Of a DNA stretch of 64,000 nucleotides, positions 1-9,888 are shown piece by piece. Under the pieces are notes generated by a model. That model saw only the letters and a list, made by a program, of their open reading frames with translations. It made no database searches and was not told where the DNA came from. Position 1 is the first letter of the stretch, and every line of letters begins with the position of its first letter. The stretch comes from Mesostigma viride (lineage: Eukaryota; Streptophyta; Mesostigmatophyceae; Mesostigmatales; Mesostigmataceae): positions 2,978,676-3,042,675 of the forward strand of contig RPFO01000026.1 of assembly GCA_009746045.1 (NCBI GenBank), read 5' to 3'. Both the position numbers and the translations under genes were made by a program.

Positions 1-497
1 ATTATTCCAGAGGACAGAAAATTCGCTCTGACTAATGACATGAAAACGCCCATGCCGATTACATGAAAACAAAGCAGTGACCTCATGAAACAGAAAATTT
101 TCCGCCATATTATTGGCCTAGTCCTCCGACATGCCGAGCAGCCTGAATTCACGTCGCCATGCCCACCATGCTAGGGAAAAAAAAAAATGCGCGCATCGCT
201 TTCCCCGGACGTTACACAGACGTTCACGTCTTGTCCAAAATTTCGCACATGTTCCGTAAAGGGCGTGACGGAAACAGGAATCTGACCAAACGACTCAGAT
301 TTCGATCGGAAAAACCGCTGTCTGACCATGGTCTGACGCATCGAACTAAGAATCCCGACTGATCTGTAATAAAAAACACCTGTCTGCAATTAGTGAAACC
401 CTGTAATTACCGGGCCCCAACTTTACTAATCTGCAATTTTCTCTAAATAATATTTATCCGGCCTGTGCAGACCAACTTTGAAGCAAAGACAATTTTA
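1..497. other. Non-coding stretch, nothing recognised
   Basis: Only short overlapping open frames on both strands, without a recognisable domain or codon pattern. An A-rich run lies near 178-187. No RNA gene or repeat was recognised before the MITE that starts at 498. Confidence 0.5.
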
Positions 498-971
498 GGC
501 CCGGTCTATACGACTTTTATTAAAAAGCTTAAGGGCACAAATTTACACGTGGACGGCTCGATCTTGCCAATTTTTCATCTTGCGGTGCTCCTCGAGGCAA
601 GCCATCAAGGCGGGGATCGATGCGGCCGTAGCAAGATCGGATCGCGTAACGCTAACGTAACTCCCATAACCGCCCGAAAATTAGGTGGTGGAACCGCTGT
701 GTACGAACTGGGTACGGCGGTACCTAGTTCAAGTTAAAATGGGTCCGATTTTTAATAAATCAGCGCATTTTTAAGGGGGGTCATTAAAAATCACGTTAAA
801 AATATAATGGGCTACTCGGCAACATAACATAAAGTTGGCGGGAGAATCTCGACTGTAAGATTTTGCCGTCCACCTTATAACGTCTTCGTACTGTTCCCCA
901 CACGCGCCGTATGCCTCCGTCCACGGTGACTTGAGCCCAACCTTTTTAATAAAATTCGTATAGACCGGGCC
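498..971. mobile_element. MITE with 33-bp terminal inverted repeats and TA target duplication
   Basis: The left end (498-530) starts GGCCCGGTCTATACGA. The right end (939-971), read on the other strand, starts with the same 16 bases. Over 33 bp the two ends differ at only two positions. Both ends are flanked by TA (496-497 and 972-973), the duplication typical of Tc1/mariner-type transposases. The 474-bp body has no credible coding frame, so this is a non-autonomous element. The superfamily is inferred from the TA flank only; the ends do not match a family I can name. Confidence 0.8.
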
Positions 972-1502
972 TAATTAGTCGGTTGACGGGCCACTGAACC
1001 CTTTGCCAGGAACGTTTGTGTGCGTGCAGTTGGGATTTTCCTGCTGCTGTGTGCCTTGCTCGTATTTGGATGCTTTTTGAAGGGCCGTGGCACATGGTGT
1101 ACTCTGCGATAGTGGCCTCATGTAATGCATTGCACCATGCATGAACTCTTTATAGAGGGGACCCAGGCCTGTGACCACGGGTACACATGCGCGTTTTGTG
1201 ACCACTACAGTGGGGGTTGGGCAGGCGGCAATGCATGACTTGATAAAGATCGTCCTCCCCTGAGTGACCAGCTGGCGCGCCGGCGTCCTCTTATAGGACA
1301 GCAGCCGATGCACTTGTCTCGTCACTCTTTGCATTAACAAAGCTTTTTTCTTTGGGGAAGTGGCTGGAAGAAGAACGGGGTCTTCAGCAGCCTGGGTAGA
1401 GCAGCGTGCGTGCTGGTGATCCCTGCATTCACTCCGACCTAGTGGTGGGCGCTATCCAGCGCATACTCCCCATCACAGGTCTTTGATTATTTCTGTACAA
1501 CG
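972..1502. other. Upstream region of the HTTM gene
   Basis: No recognisable gene. The antisense open frame at 975-1340 has no domain and begins at a non-ATG codon. The promoter of the gene at 1503 presumably lies here, but I see no convincing TATA box or other defined element. Confidence 0.4.
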
Positions 1503-4500
1503 ATGGGCTGCGCGCAGCAGCACGCTACCCAGCCCGTCCCTGGCTTTGCTTCCCAGGCGGTGCGACAGCTGGTGGTCCATGTGCAGGAGACTTTTTCCCT
1601 CGACATCCGCTCGCTCGCCATCTGGCGCGTTTTTGTCGGCCTCCTTCTCTGCTACGAATGCTGGCTGTGGAGCGATGGCCTGGACCTGCTCTTCCAGACG
1701 AGCGGTCACGGGGCGCCCATCGCGCCCACGGATGTCCTCGACCCTGGCATTGTTCCTGGGCTTGCTGGCATGGCCAACGCCACGGGAGGGCCCGCCGACG
1801 ATCATCGTGCTGAGGCCCTATTCCACGCGGTTGTCTTTTACCGCGGCCCTTACTGGCTCCAGGCAATGCTCCTTCTCCTCCAGTTTCTGGCGGCCGCGTG
1901 CCTCGCGCTCGGCCTGCACACTCGGTCCTCCGCCATGGTCTCCTTTGCCCTATTCTGGGCCAAGACGGGGCGCACCTCCTTATGTGCCTCCGACCGCGTC
2001 CTGCAGCTGCTGCTGCTGTGGAGCATGTTCCTGCCACTGGGCCGCAGGGCGTCCCTGGATGCGCTACGCAGGCCCGACGGCCAGGGCAGTGTGGTGGATG
2101 GCAGCGCGAGGCCATGGCCATGGCCAGCCGAGAGATATCATGGCGCGGGTGCCGTTGCCAGTAGCCACCACCCCGGCGGCCCAACTCGTGCATCCATGGT
2201 CGTTTCCGGCTCACCCATGAACGTGTGCAGCGACGAGGCGCATCTCCCGCAACCTGGTTGCCATACTGATGAAGAGCGCACGCATGCGGACCGCCGCGGC
2301 CATGATGCTGCCCGCACGCCGGTTGTACGAAGCCCATCCCACCATGAGTCAGGGGCCACCTCACAGAGCTGCAGCGCAAGTGGCAGCGCTAGTGACGGGA
2401 AAGAGCACCTCTACTTTAGCGCGGCCACGGTCGGCGTCACCCTGCAGGTGGCCCTGGTCTACATCCTCGTGGTGTTCAACCGGCTGTACCCGCACGCCAT
2501 GCCCGAGTGGACACCGCCCGAGCTGAGCGCCATGTACTATTCACTGGCGTACGGGCACAATGTGCGGTCCCTGCCGGGCGAGCTGTTATTATACCACATG
2601 CCACGCTGCGTGCTGCAGTTTATGACCGCGGCCGCCATGGTGGTGGAGATGGCATCACCAGTGATGGTGCTGGGGACGCGCGCGAACCGGTGGCCTCGCC
2701 TCGTGCCGGTGCTGCTGCTGATGTCTCTGCACATGGGCATCCTGGCGATGATATCACCGGCGCTGCACCCACAGGTGGGAATGACCTCGAAGCTGCTGCT
2801 GCTGCCGTCCCCTTTCTGGGAGTGGCTGGGCAAGAGACGGAGCCGAGGGTCGGCGAAGGCGCCAGCTCACGGTCGCGACTACGGCAGAGGTGACACTGCC
2901 ACACCTGCACGTGCAGGACTTGTTTCGGATCAAACAGGGCCACATCGCATCACGATCCATGACGGAAGAGAGCCACATGACGTCGTGGCCGGCATCGACT
3001 GGCTGGGTGTGGCATTCACCCTGTACGTGCAAGGGCCAGCAGCGGGGGCAACCAGCCCGGTGTGTGAGGGGGATAACAGAGGCACTCGCCTGCTGCCGCT
3101 GGTGCCTTGCCTCGTGAGCGCTGCTACCTTTGGCCGCGTCACCCCTCACTGGGCCCCCAAGTATTCACCCGATGAGCTTGGCGCAGGTGGCTTGGCTACA
3201 GGTCCCGTGGAGCGTGACGGTGGCAGGCTTGCAGGAACGACAGGCTGCTCTGATGCTGGCAACGTGACAGGTCCTGTTGGCAATGACCATGGGATGGACC
3301 GGGCCGTTGGTGCTACCCCACGCCCCTGCTGGTGGCTCACGGATGGCAAGGAGGCCCTGACAGGGATAGCAGCCGCTGACAAGGTCATATCCCTCCTGCC
3401 TGGGGGCCAGCTGTTGAGGGCACGATGCAGCTGGGTGCATGACCAGGTAGCCATGTGGCTCGCCGGGGTGCTGGAGTGGTCAGCATCTACTACCTCATCA
3501 ACTGCGGTGGTCGGGTCATCCAAGCTAGAGCCCATCGCGGAAGTTGCGTGCCGCAAAGGGGGGCTGCCCTTGGGGGATAGATTGCCTGCAGTCAGCCAAG
3601 TAGGGTCTCGGGCACGTGGAAGGCATGATACCGTGGGTCAGCCAGGGGAACCGCAGAAGCAAAAGGGCATGCCGGAACAAGCAGCAAGGAGGCGCCGGGG
3701 CCGGCTGGGTCTCTGGTGCCAGAGCACGTTGCGGTTGCTCGTGGCGGCATTTGCATGGGTGTGGCTTGCTTATACGGTGCTGGAAAATGCTGGAAACCTG
3801 CACTTGATCCGCAAGCTGGATGGTGGCAAGGTGGCCTGGGTGCTCAATCTGAGTCAGAATTTCCGGATGTACAGCCCCCCCGAGTTAAATTCACGTTGGC
3901 TTCGCGTCGTTGGCACCGTGCAGGTGATGGGTGTGATGGGCCCAAGGGACGTTTATAAGAATAGGGTCGTTGAGACAGCGGCCATGACAGCAAACAACAC
4001 TTTCTCTCGGGGTGACGGCGGTGGTGCAGATGCAGCGGAAACCAGGCGGCTGGTACCTTCAAATCAGCGTACGTGGCAGAATTCGGATGTCAGCCACAAC
4101 ACCCCCGTGCATGGCTGCCAGTGGCACGTAGACCTCATGAAGGTGATTAAGGGTGCCCGTAAGAGCTTGCTACGGGACGCCTGGTGCTTCGTGTCAAGAT
4201 CGTGTGGGCAGGGGGGAATCGACCGAGGCCAAGCGGCCAACCTGCCGCGTGAAGTCCGTAGTGAGCCCGATAAGGGTGGAAGTCATTCAGGCATGCAGGG
4301 CAAGACTTGTGAATCTACCATCGTGCCACTTGTGGATGGCTCACCCTGGCGCCCCATAGAACATAAGGGAGCATACCTGTGTGAGGATTTGCTCTGGTCA
4401 CAGTGTCTGTTCCGCAACGCCTGGTGGGAAAGGTTTGTAAATCATTACCTTTGGAGGAGCCAGAGAGATCTTGACAAACTTCCAGCTCGTGCGTGGCACC

Positions 4501-4715
4501 TTGGCAGCAGCTTCTTCTGCAGCCTCCCTGATCTCCTTCAGGGCCACCCTGGGAGTCTCAACCTGCCACCTGGAATGCAGTTGGTGATGACCGAGGTTGA
4601 GATTGCCTTGGTGAACAGTCATGTCTTGCCTCCCTCGTCAGCAACAGCTAGGGGGCCACCAGAAATTCTGTACCAAGCTGTGATACCGTGCGAGTATTAT
4701 GTGAAACAACCATAG
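1503..4715 (+). CDS. HTTM-domain multi-pass membrane protein (vitamin K-dependent gamma-carboxylase-like)
   Basis: A single uninterrupted frame of 1,070 codons starting at an ATG. The N-terminal half matches the HTTM (horizontally transferred transmembrane) family. It has a DIRSLAIWR start (residues 34-42) running into a hydrophobic helix (about 40-56), and further helices at about 119-138 and 145-180 ending in the typical FLPLG turn. More helices lie at about 306-328, 368-392 and 398-420, followed by LLLLPSPFWEW (431-441). Residues about 181-300 and 445-730 are polar, low-complexity linkers unlike any domain. A last helix follows near 740-760, then a C-terminal part with SQNFRMYSPPELNSRW and NAWWERFVNHYLWRS, which resembles the tail of longer HTTM proteins. 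HTTM includes the membrane domain of gamma-glutamyl carboxylase. Whether this protein carboxylates anything is not shown, and I did not identify the catalytic lysine of true carboxylases. Likely in the endomembrane system. Intact and intron-less. Confidence 0.8.
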   Translation: MGCAQQHATQPVPGFASQAVRQLVVHVQETFSLDIRSLAIWRVFVGLLLCYECWLWSDGLDLLFQTSGHGAPIAPTDVLDPGIVPGLAGMANATGGPADDHRAEALFHAVVFYRGPYWLQAMLLLLQFLAAACLALGLHTRSSAMVSFALFWAKTGRTSLCASDRVLQLLLLWSMFLPLGRRASLDALRRPDGQGSVVDGSARPWPWPAERYHGAGAVASSHHPGGPTRASMVVSGSPMNVCSDEAHLPQPGCHTDEERTHADRRGHDAARTPVVRSPSHHESGATSQSCSASGSASDGKEHLYFSAATVGVTLQVALVYILVVFNRLYPHAMPEWTPPELSAMYYSLAYGHNVRSLPGELLLYHMPRCVLQFMTAAAMVVEMASPVMVLGTRANRWPRLVPVLLLMSLHMGILAMISPALHPQVGMTSKLLLLPSPFWEWLGKRRSRGSAKAPAHGRDYGRGDTATPARAGLVSDQTGPHRITIHDGREPHDVVAGIDWLGVAFTLYVQGPAAGATSPVCEGDNRGTRLLPLVPCLVSAATFGRVTPHWAPKYSPDELGAGGLATGPVERDGGRLAGTTGCSDAGNVTGPVGNDHGMDRAVGATPRPCWWLTDGKEALTGIAAADKVISLLPGGQLLRARCSWVHDQVAMWLAGVLEWSASTTSSTAVVGSSKLEPIAEVACRKGGLPLGDRLPAVSQVGSRARGRHDTVGQPGEPQKQKGMPEQAARRRRGRLGLWCQSTLRLLVAAFAWVWLAYTVLENAGNLHLIRKLDGGKVAWVLNLSQNFRMYSPPELNSRWLRVVGTVQVMGVMGPRDVYKNRVVETAAMTANNTFSRGDGGGADAAETRRLVPSNQRTWQNSDVSHNTPVHGCQWHVDLMKVIKGARKSLLRDAWCFVSRSCGQGGIDRGQAANLPREVRSEPDKGGSHSGMQGKTCESTIVPLVDGSPWRPIEHKGAYLCEDLLWSQCLFRNAWWERFVNHYLWRSQRDLDKLPARAWHLGSSFFCSLPDLLQGHPGSLNLPPGMQLVMTEVEIALVNSHVLPPSSATARGPPEILYQAVIPCEYYVKQP

Positions 4716-4740
4716 CTCATCTGCCAAACTCATCTGCCAT

Positions 4741-5862
4741 GCTTTGAATGCTCTTCTCCCCGAAGCCAATACATTATGGGTGGAGGTGCTGTCGAATGCC
4801 GGGTATGAATGCGCTGGTAGTTGGATCGTCATAGACTCAGCCCAAGTACGCCTACGCCTTGCCGCCCTTAGCCGTTCTAAGACAGCAGCAGAGAAGCGTA
4901 TACCTATGCCCATAGCCACCTATGATTTCACCACTCTATATACCACACTAGATTTGCACGATTTGAAAGCTCGTTTAGATAGCCTCCTTACTCGTCTGTA
5001 TGCACGTAGGCCTCACGGGCGCAACCACCTGCACGTGGGTGTTTCTCAGACCAAGCCCACGGCAACGTGGCTCTTAGGGATTGCGGCAGGTGCTATCGTG
5101 CGGGATGCTTATAATTATATTATCACGAAGGCTGACCTTGTTCATTGGATCTCTTATCTTGTTGATAACACCTTCATTTGTTTTGCGGGCAATGTATACC
5201 AACAAGCTATCGGCATCCCTATGGGCACTAACTGTGCCGGGCTCCTTGCAAACCTCTATCTATACACTTATGAGCTTGCATTCATGGAGAATCTGATTGC
5301 CTCAAACGATGATGTTCTCATCAGGCGTTTTATCCACACATGTCGATACATTGATGATGTCATTGCTTTCGACAACCCTGATTTCGCAACCCATTTGTAT
5401 ATCACCGCTGGTCTGCCTGGCATCTACCCGCAAGCGTCCCTCACATTAAAGCTCACGTCGGAGGATACTCATTGCAATTACCTCGATCTTACCATTACCC
5501 ATGACAAGAAGGACTGGCGTACGGCTGTCTATGATAAGCGCAAGGATCCTAAATACCAGCAAATTCCTTTCATTCGTTACCCCGATATTCACAGTCTCCT
5601 TTCCCACACAGCAAAATATGGTGTTGTTCTTAGTCAGTTACATCGTTTTTCCCGTCTTTGTTCTTATCGTGTCGATTTCATCACGACTCTTGTTGAACTC
5701 TTGCATCGATTGTTGGTCAAAGACTATGACCGAGACATTATGCTCCGTCAAGTCAGATGTTTTTTGCAACGTCACCCACATCTGTTTGGTGCTGCCCCTT
5801 GGCACAAGCTCTACAAACAGGTCGTGGACCGGCTGGATCGCATAGTATCTCTGCACATCTGA
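4741..5862 (+). pseudogene. Penelope-like (Naiad/Chlamys-type?) reverse transcriptase, 5'-truncated
   Basis: An open frame of about 370 codons with the core of a reverse transcriptase. It has a first aspartate motif in TYDFTTLYTTL, then GIPMGTNCAG (about residue 157), the catalytic RYIDD (about 200-204), and the downstream YLDL and TAVYDKRKD segments. The GIPMGTNCA...LANLYLYTYE block followed by YIDD is characteristic of a widespread group of Penelope-like retroelements, to my knowledge including the Naiad/Chlamys group of green algae and protists. The frame opens at a non-ATG codon only 26 bases after the HTTM stop. No GIY-YIG endonuclease or N-terminal reverse-transcriptase motif is present, so the copy is 5'-truncated, as most such copies are. 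The 3' end of the element beyond the stop is not defined. Assignment to Penelope-like elements is fairly sure; the subgroup is tentative. Confidence 0.65.
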
Positions 5863-6644
5863 ACCCTGTGATGCCAGATCTCCTTTGCGGCCGTTCCGAG
5901 CTTGGCACTGGATTCGTTGTCCACATCGTCGCGTCGCTGCAGCAACACGATGTTTTCTGGCATACGCGGGCTTTTGGTTCCCGCCGAACATTTGAAAGTG
6001 CTGTCCTCCGGCTTTTTGCCTTTGCACCGTGTGCAGTTCTTGGACGTTTGGAATCATGGCATGGCTAACGTGATGACTGACTAGCTAGACCTTTTCAGTG
6101 GTTTTCCATTTGCGGCCGTATTTCCTCGTAAATGGTGGGAGAGCGATCGCAGCAATGGTGCTCACCACTAGACACTCCCGGCCAGTTAGGCTCGAAACAC
6201 ACGCCCTGATCAAGCATGCTGTTTCCGGCCCCACCGTCTAGGTCATCTAGTCGCTCTACACGTAAGCCAGCCATAATTTCAATGCACAAGGATACACATT
6301 TCCATGACCATTCATCTTCATCATCCTGAACGACTCGAACACGCGGACAAGATAACGGCAGGCTCGAGCTACCATGGTCCGGATTCTCCTGATTTCTGGC
6401 CTGCGCTGGTTGTCTCCTTGATAGCTGGACACATGACATGCCAACCCTTCTGCATGACCCCATCGCCAACTTCATTCATATTCATAATCAGCCAAGCCAC
6501 GAGCCACGAGGTAGCCATGGCTGACGGCGGACTCAGCTCATAACTTTCACGTTTGAGCACCGAATTTAGCCGTGAATATCACTATCGCTTCGTCTTTCTA
6601 AGGCGCACATGCTGATATAATTTTCCGAATCTAAAACGCAGTAT
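5863..6644. other. Non-coding; likely 3' remnant of the Penelope-like element plus a dispersed 57-bp repeat
   Basis: No gene recognised. Bases 6363-6419 are nearly identical (one difference seen) to 26220-26276, with unrelated flanks on both sides. This marks a short dispersed repeat of unknown type. Confidence 0.5.
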
Positions 6645-6695
6645 ATGACGAGCAAACGCCTGTCGACGCAACGCAGTTTGGCGGATGCGCTCGCC

Positions 6696-6706
6696 TTTGA
6701 CAACGC
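6696..6706. repeat. 11-bp target-site duplication, left copy
   Basis: TTTGACAACGC here and again at 7895-7905 flank the inserted LINE. The base after the right copy continues the ORF1 reading register of the left side. Confidence 0.8.
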
Positions 6707-7894
6707 ATAATGGTCACCATAATGGTCCGACAACGCATAATTATTGTTGTCGAATACGTAATGATTCAGGCGCGCAAGCGATTTGCCCGCATCGTGGGCA
6801 GGGAACCAGGAGTGCAGGTTGCTAACAAATTCTGGCATGGCGGTGCGGACACGGAGATTCGGCTCGCAGACATCATTTACGCAGACGACACCACCCTCTT
6901 TGAGGACACTGAGCACGTGCAGACATGGCTTGACTGCCTGGCTCTCGAGGCCCGGGCAGTGGGGCTTGAGGTCAGCAAGAAGACAGAGGCTCTGGCGGTT
7001 GGGCTCACCACCTCAGCGCCGCCCCTCTATCTCCTAGACGGCTCTCGAGTCCTGTATCGGGACCGCGTTAAGCTGCTGGGCAGCCTGCTCCCTAGCTGCG
7101 AGGTGGATGTGGACCACCGCATCTCCCTCGCCTGGCACGCTTTACGCCAGTACCGGGCCCTATGGCGCAAGCCCCTGGGCAAGATCGAGAAACAGGACCT
7201 GTTCAAGGTCCTCGTCCTTCCTGTTCTCACGTATGGCGCCGAGACGTGGACCCTCACCGCCGACCTGGCCCGCAAGCTGGACGGCGCGGTCACCAGCATG
7301 CTGCGTTCCATTTTCAGAGTAGGATATGCTGCTCATGTCCGCAATGAGGACCTGTACCAGGGCATGCCCTATATCACCAGCACAATTAAGCAACGCCGCC
7401 TGCAGCTAGTAGGGCACCTAGCTCGCACCAACCAGGTAGACACCTCACGTGGCCCCCCCGCAGGACTGCGACCAGCCCAGCCTGGCCGGCACCTCCTGAC
7501 GTGGGCTGGGCCCAGTGATGTTAGACGCCGCAAGGCCCGCACCTTCAAAGAACAGCTAGTAGAGGACATGGGGGGCCTAGGCCTCTCCGTGATTTGGAAG
7601 AAGATGATGGACAAGGCCAAGTGGGCCCAGGTCATAGAGGACAACGAGCCCCCCCCAGTGGGGAAGCGCCCGCGTGTGCAATCCCGCGGGAGGCACGCTA
7701 GATAGCTCCCCCTAGGGCAGCGTGCGGCTGCCTAGATAGATGACGTAGATAGAATGTTGTTAGATAGATGTAGTATGTAGCCAATGTAGATAGATTAGAC
7801 CGGTAGGAATGTGTGCACCCATCCATCCATTCATCGGGGTTAATGCTCCGTGACTCCCCAACGGGAGCACGAGTCTAATTAATTAATTAATTAA
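6707..7894 (+). mobile_element. 5'-truncated LINE (family A) inserted in the L1-type ORF1
   Basis: About 1.19 kb lying between the 11-bp duplications. It contains the last third of a reverse-transcriptase ORF2, a 3' UTR, a hairpin (CTCC/GGAG arms in the TGACTCCCCAACGGGAGCA segment near 7852-7870) and a tail of TTAA units ending at 7894. The 5' truncation and microsatellite tail are typical of target-primed insertion. A 109-bp relic of the same family lies at 12271-12379. Confidence 0.8.
6748..7705 (+). pseudogene. LINE ORF2 C-terminal part: reverse transcriptase from the YADD motif onward
   Basis: An open frame to a TAG at 7703-7705. It contains the catalytic YADD (in ADIIYADDTTLF, about 6872-6905), the thumb-like VLPVLTYGAETWTL segment seen after the reverse transcriptase in many LINEs, and a GHLAR motif. 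The endonuclease and the first reverse-transcriptase blocks are missing because the copy is 5'-truncated. It is clearly related to the copy at 13138-14027: LADLIYADDTTL and WLDCL.LEARAVGLE are shared. I can place it in non-LTR retrotransposons but not confidently in a clade. Confidence 0.75.
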
Positions 7895-9193
7895 TTTGAC
7901 AACGCGGCAGCTGAGGCTGCCGCTTCGCCAGATCCGGCAGGCAGCGGTGACACTAGTCGTGCACTGGTGGTCACCCAGTGAACCTCCCGGCCTCAATGCC
8001 TCGCCATCGGCATCGCCCGACCCTAAACGCGCCCGCTCAGCCGACAAAACAGGAGGGTCCTCACGCCCCTCGGAACCGCGCTTTCGGCTCAGACCTTTCG
8101 AGGTCGATGATCACGACTGGACCAACATGTCTCCGTCCGCTGCTCTGGACTGCATCTTCTTTGGAGACTACGCCTCGCTTTACGACTTGTGCATCCATCT
8201 CCACGCCATGCACCGGACGCCTCTTCGTCACCGACGGCCGTCGCTGGCACAACGTCAGCATGGTTTTCGGCTCCCCCCGCCCCGTTCTCCAACGTGCCAT
8301 CCTCAACTCCCTTCTCCAGCGCTCTGACGGCGAGATCTGGGCTCCATCCATCTCCGCCCCCACCCTCCGTTCCATCCTCATGGAAGCCTTTCAGCAGCAC
8401 GTGACCCCCCTTGCTGCTGACGTCGCAGCAATGGGTGGCCCGCTGGCTGCTGAACTTCCTCACCTCACCGCCACCTCCACTGCCATTTCCGCCTCCACTG
8501 CCGACATCAAAGCCCAGCTCCTCGACCTCGACCAACGCCTTCAAGCCACCGCCAACGCCCTTGAGAGCTTGCATGACACCGCCGGCCTCACCGCCCAGGC
8601 GGTGAAGGACATCGCCGCCCAGCCGGCGCCTGCTGGCCCGGCCGGCGATGCTCCCTCCACCTGGGCGGACTTGCTTAAGCAGCACACCACCTCCACCACC
8701 TCCACCACCTCCACCATCTCGGCACAACTCAAGCAACAAGCCCTCGACCTTCGCGAGGAAGCCGACATCGCCCGGCGCAGCCACAATGTCATCGTCAAGC
8801 ACTTCGACCAGCCGGCAGGTGAGACCTCCACGAGCCTTCTTGAGGCATTTAAGCGCGCCATTTTTGCCCCCATGTTACTCACTGGTGAGCTGGACATGTC
8901 GGCTGTCCGCCTCCCCCGCGGGCGGGGGAAGGCTGGCCCGGCACCCGTGCTCCTCACCTTTAAGTACATGGCGGACAAGCTGGCGTTCCTTAAATGCCGC
9001 AAGAAGCTCTCGGAGACTCGCTTCACGCTGGACGACGACTTGACCCTGGCCCAGCAACAGCGGCGACGCGAGCTATGGCCGACCTACCTTCAGCTCCGGC
9101 AGAGCGCAAGGGGGAAGCCGGTATACTGGAGGGGGGCGGTCATCCACATTGACCACAAGCCCTGGCAGCCCCCTCCTGCCACCTCAGACTAGG

Positions 9194-9888
9194 AATATAT
9201 ATTAAAAATATAATTACTTACAGCAGAGTGAAATCACTCAAACCAAAGCAAACGCCCAGCTGTAAACCTATATACAGAGCCATGTCAAAGCTCTATACTA
9301 CGATAAGACCAATGGAAACGCCTAACGGGACGGGAACCTAATAGCCCTGCTGCACCGCAAAATCAGCCCGCGTACGGCGGAGCATGATGTCAGCCATGGC
9401 CCGAGTCAGCGCCACCGACAAGCGCTGACGCCAATATGACGTCCAGGTCCGCGCCGACCATGGGGCCCGCTGGCCCTCCAGGTCCAGCCGGTCCTCCCGG
9501 AGCCGGCAACACTCCTTGAAGAAGGCGGAGGTCAGGGGCCCCATGGCCCCAAACTCCTCCAGGACAAAGGGCACCACACGATGGTGCCCGACGTCGCCGT
9601 AGGCCAGGAGCTTGGCCCGCTCCGCCCGGTCCGCCGTGTAACCTGCCGTGAGGGAGGCCCCAGCCACGTCGCTAAGAGCCAAGGGCCGCGCCACCGAAAC
9701 GTCAATAAGCAGATGCCGGCCACCCCCCTCAAAGTCCAGCACCACGATGTCAGGCCGGTGGTTGGGGGAATAGAAGGCAGCGCCATCCGCATCCTCGGAC
9801 CGGATGTTCGCGTGGGGGAAAACCGACCGAATCATGGCGAGCACCACCGTCAGGAGGACAGTGTGCAAATACAAATACCAATTCTGAT
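9194..9888 (-). mobile_element. LINE with restriction-like endonuclease end, 5'-truncated copy 1
   Basis: Read on the minus strand, this holds the last part of an ORF2 (9338-9874, about 179 codons), a roughly 140-bp 3' UTR and a tail running into ATATATATTA at 9196. The frame contains HRPDIVVLDF...LLIDVSV, which fits the R/K-PD-X(12-15)-D signature of the endonuclease of R2, R4/Dong and NeSL-type LINEs. The copy is nearly identical to 9889-10593, differing by a few bases including a 4-bp indel, and abuts it head-to-tail. Confidence 0.7.

Larger units (their letters stand above)
6645..9192 (+). pseudogene. L1-type LINE ORF1 (RNA-binding coiled-coil protein), split by another LINE
   Basis: The ATG at 6645 opens a frame (MTSKRLSTQ...) that runs to the target duplication at 6696-6706 and resumes after the inserted LINE at 7895. 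The protein then needs two frame changes, near 7960 and near 8215, to continue to the stop at 9190-9192. The long last frame has a helical, heptad-like region (about 8440-8800), a Thr/Ser-rich tract, an RRM-like part, and a C-terminal block. In that block a basic RGRGKAGPAPVLLTFK stretch is followed by FTLDDDLTLAQQQRRREL. This matches the RRM plus C-terminal domain of L1 ORF1 proteins, which coat LINE RNA. ORF2 does not follow; the sequence passes straight into an unrelated LINE at 9194. The gene is broken by an insertion, two frameshifts and 3' loss. Confidence 0.7.

Noticed and set aside
1525-2379. 284-codon minus-strand frame inside the HTTM gene
   Set aside because: Antisense shadow of a GC-rich coding frame; Arg/Pro-rich with no domain.
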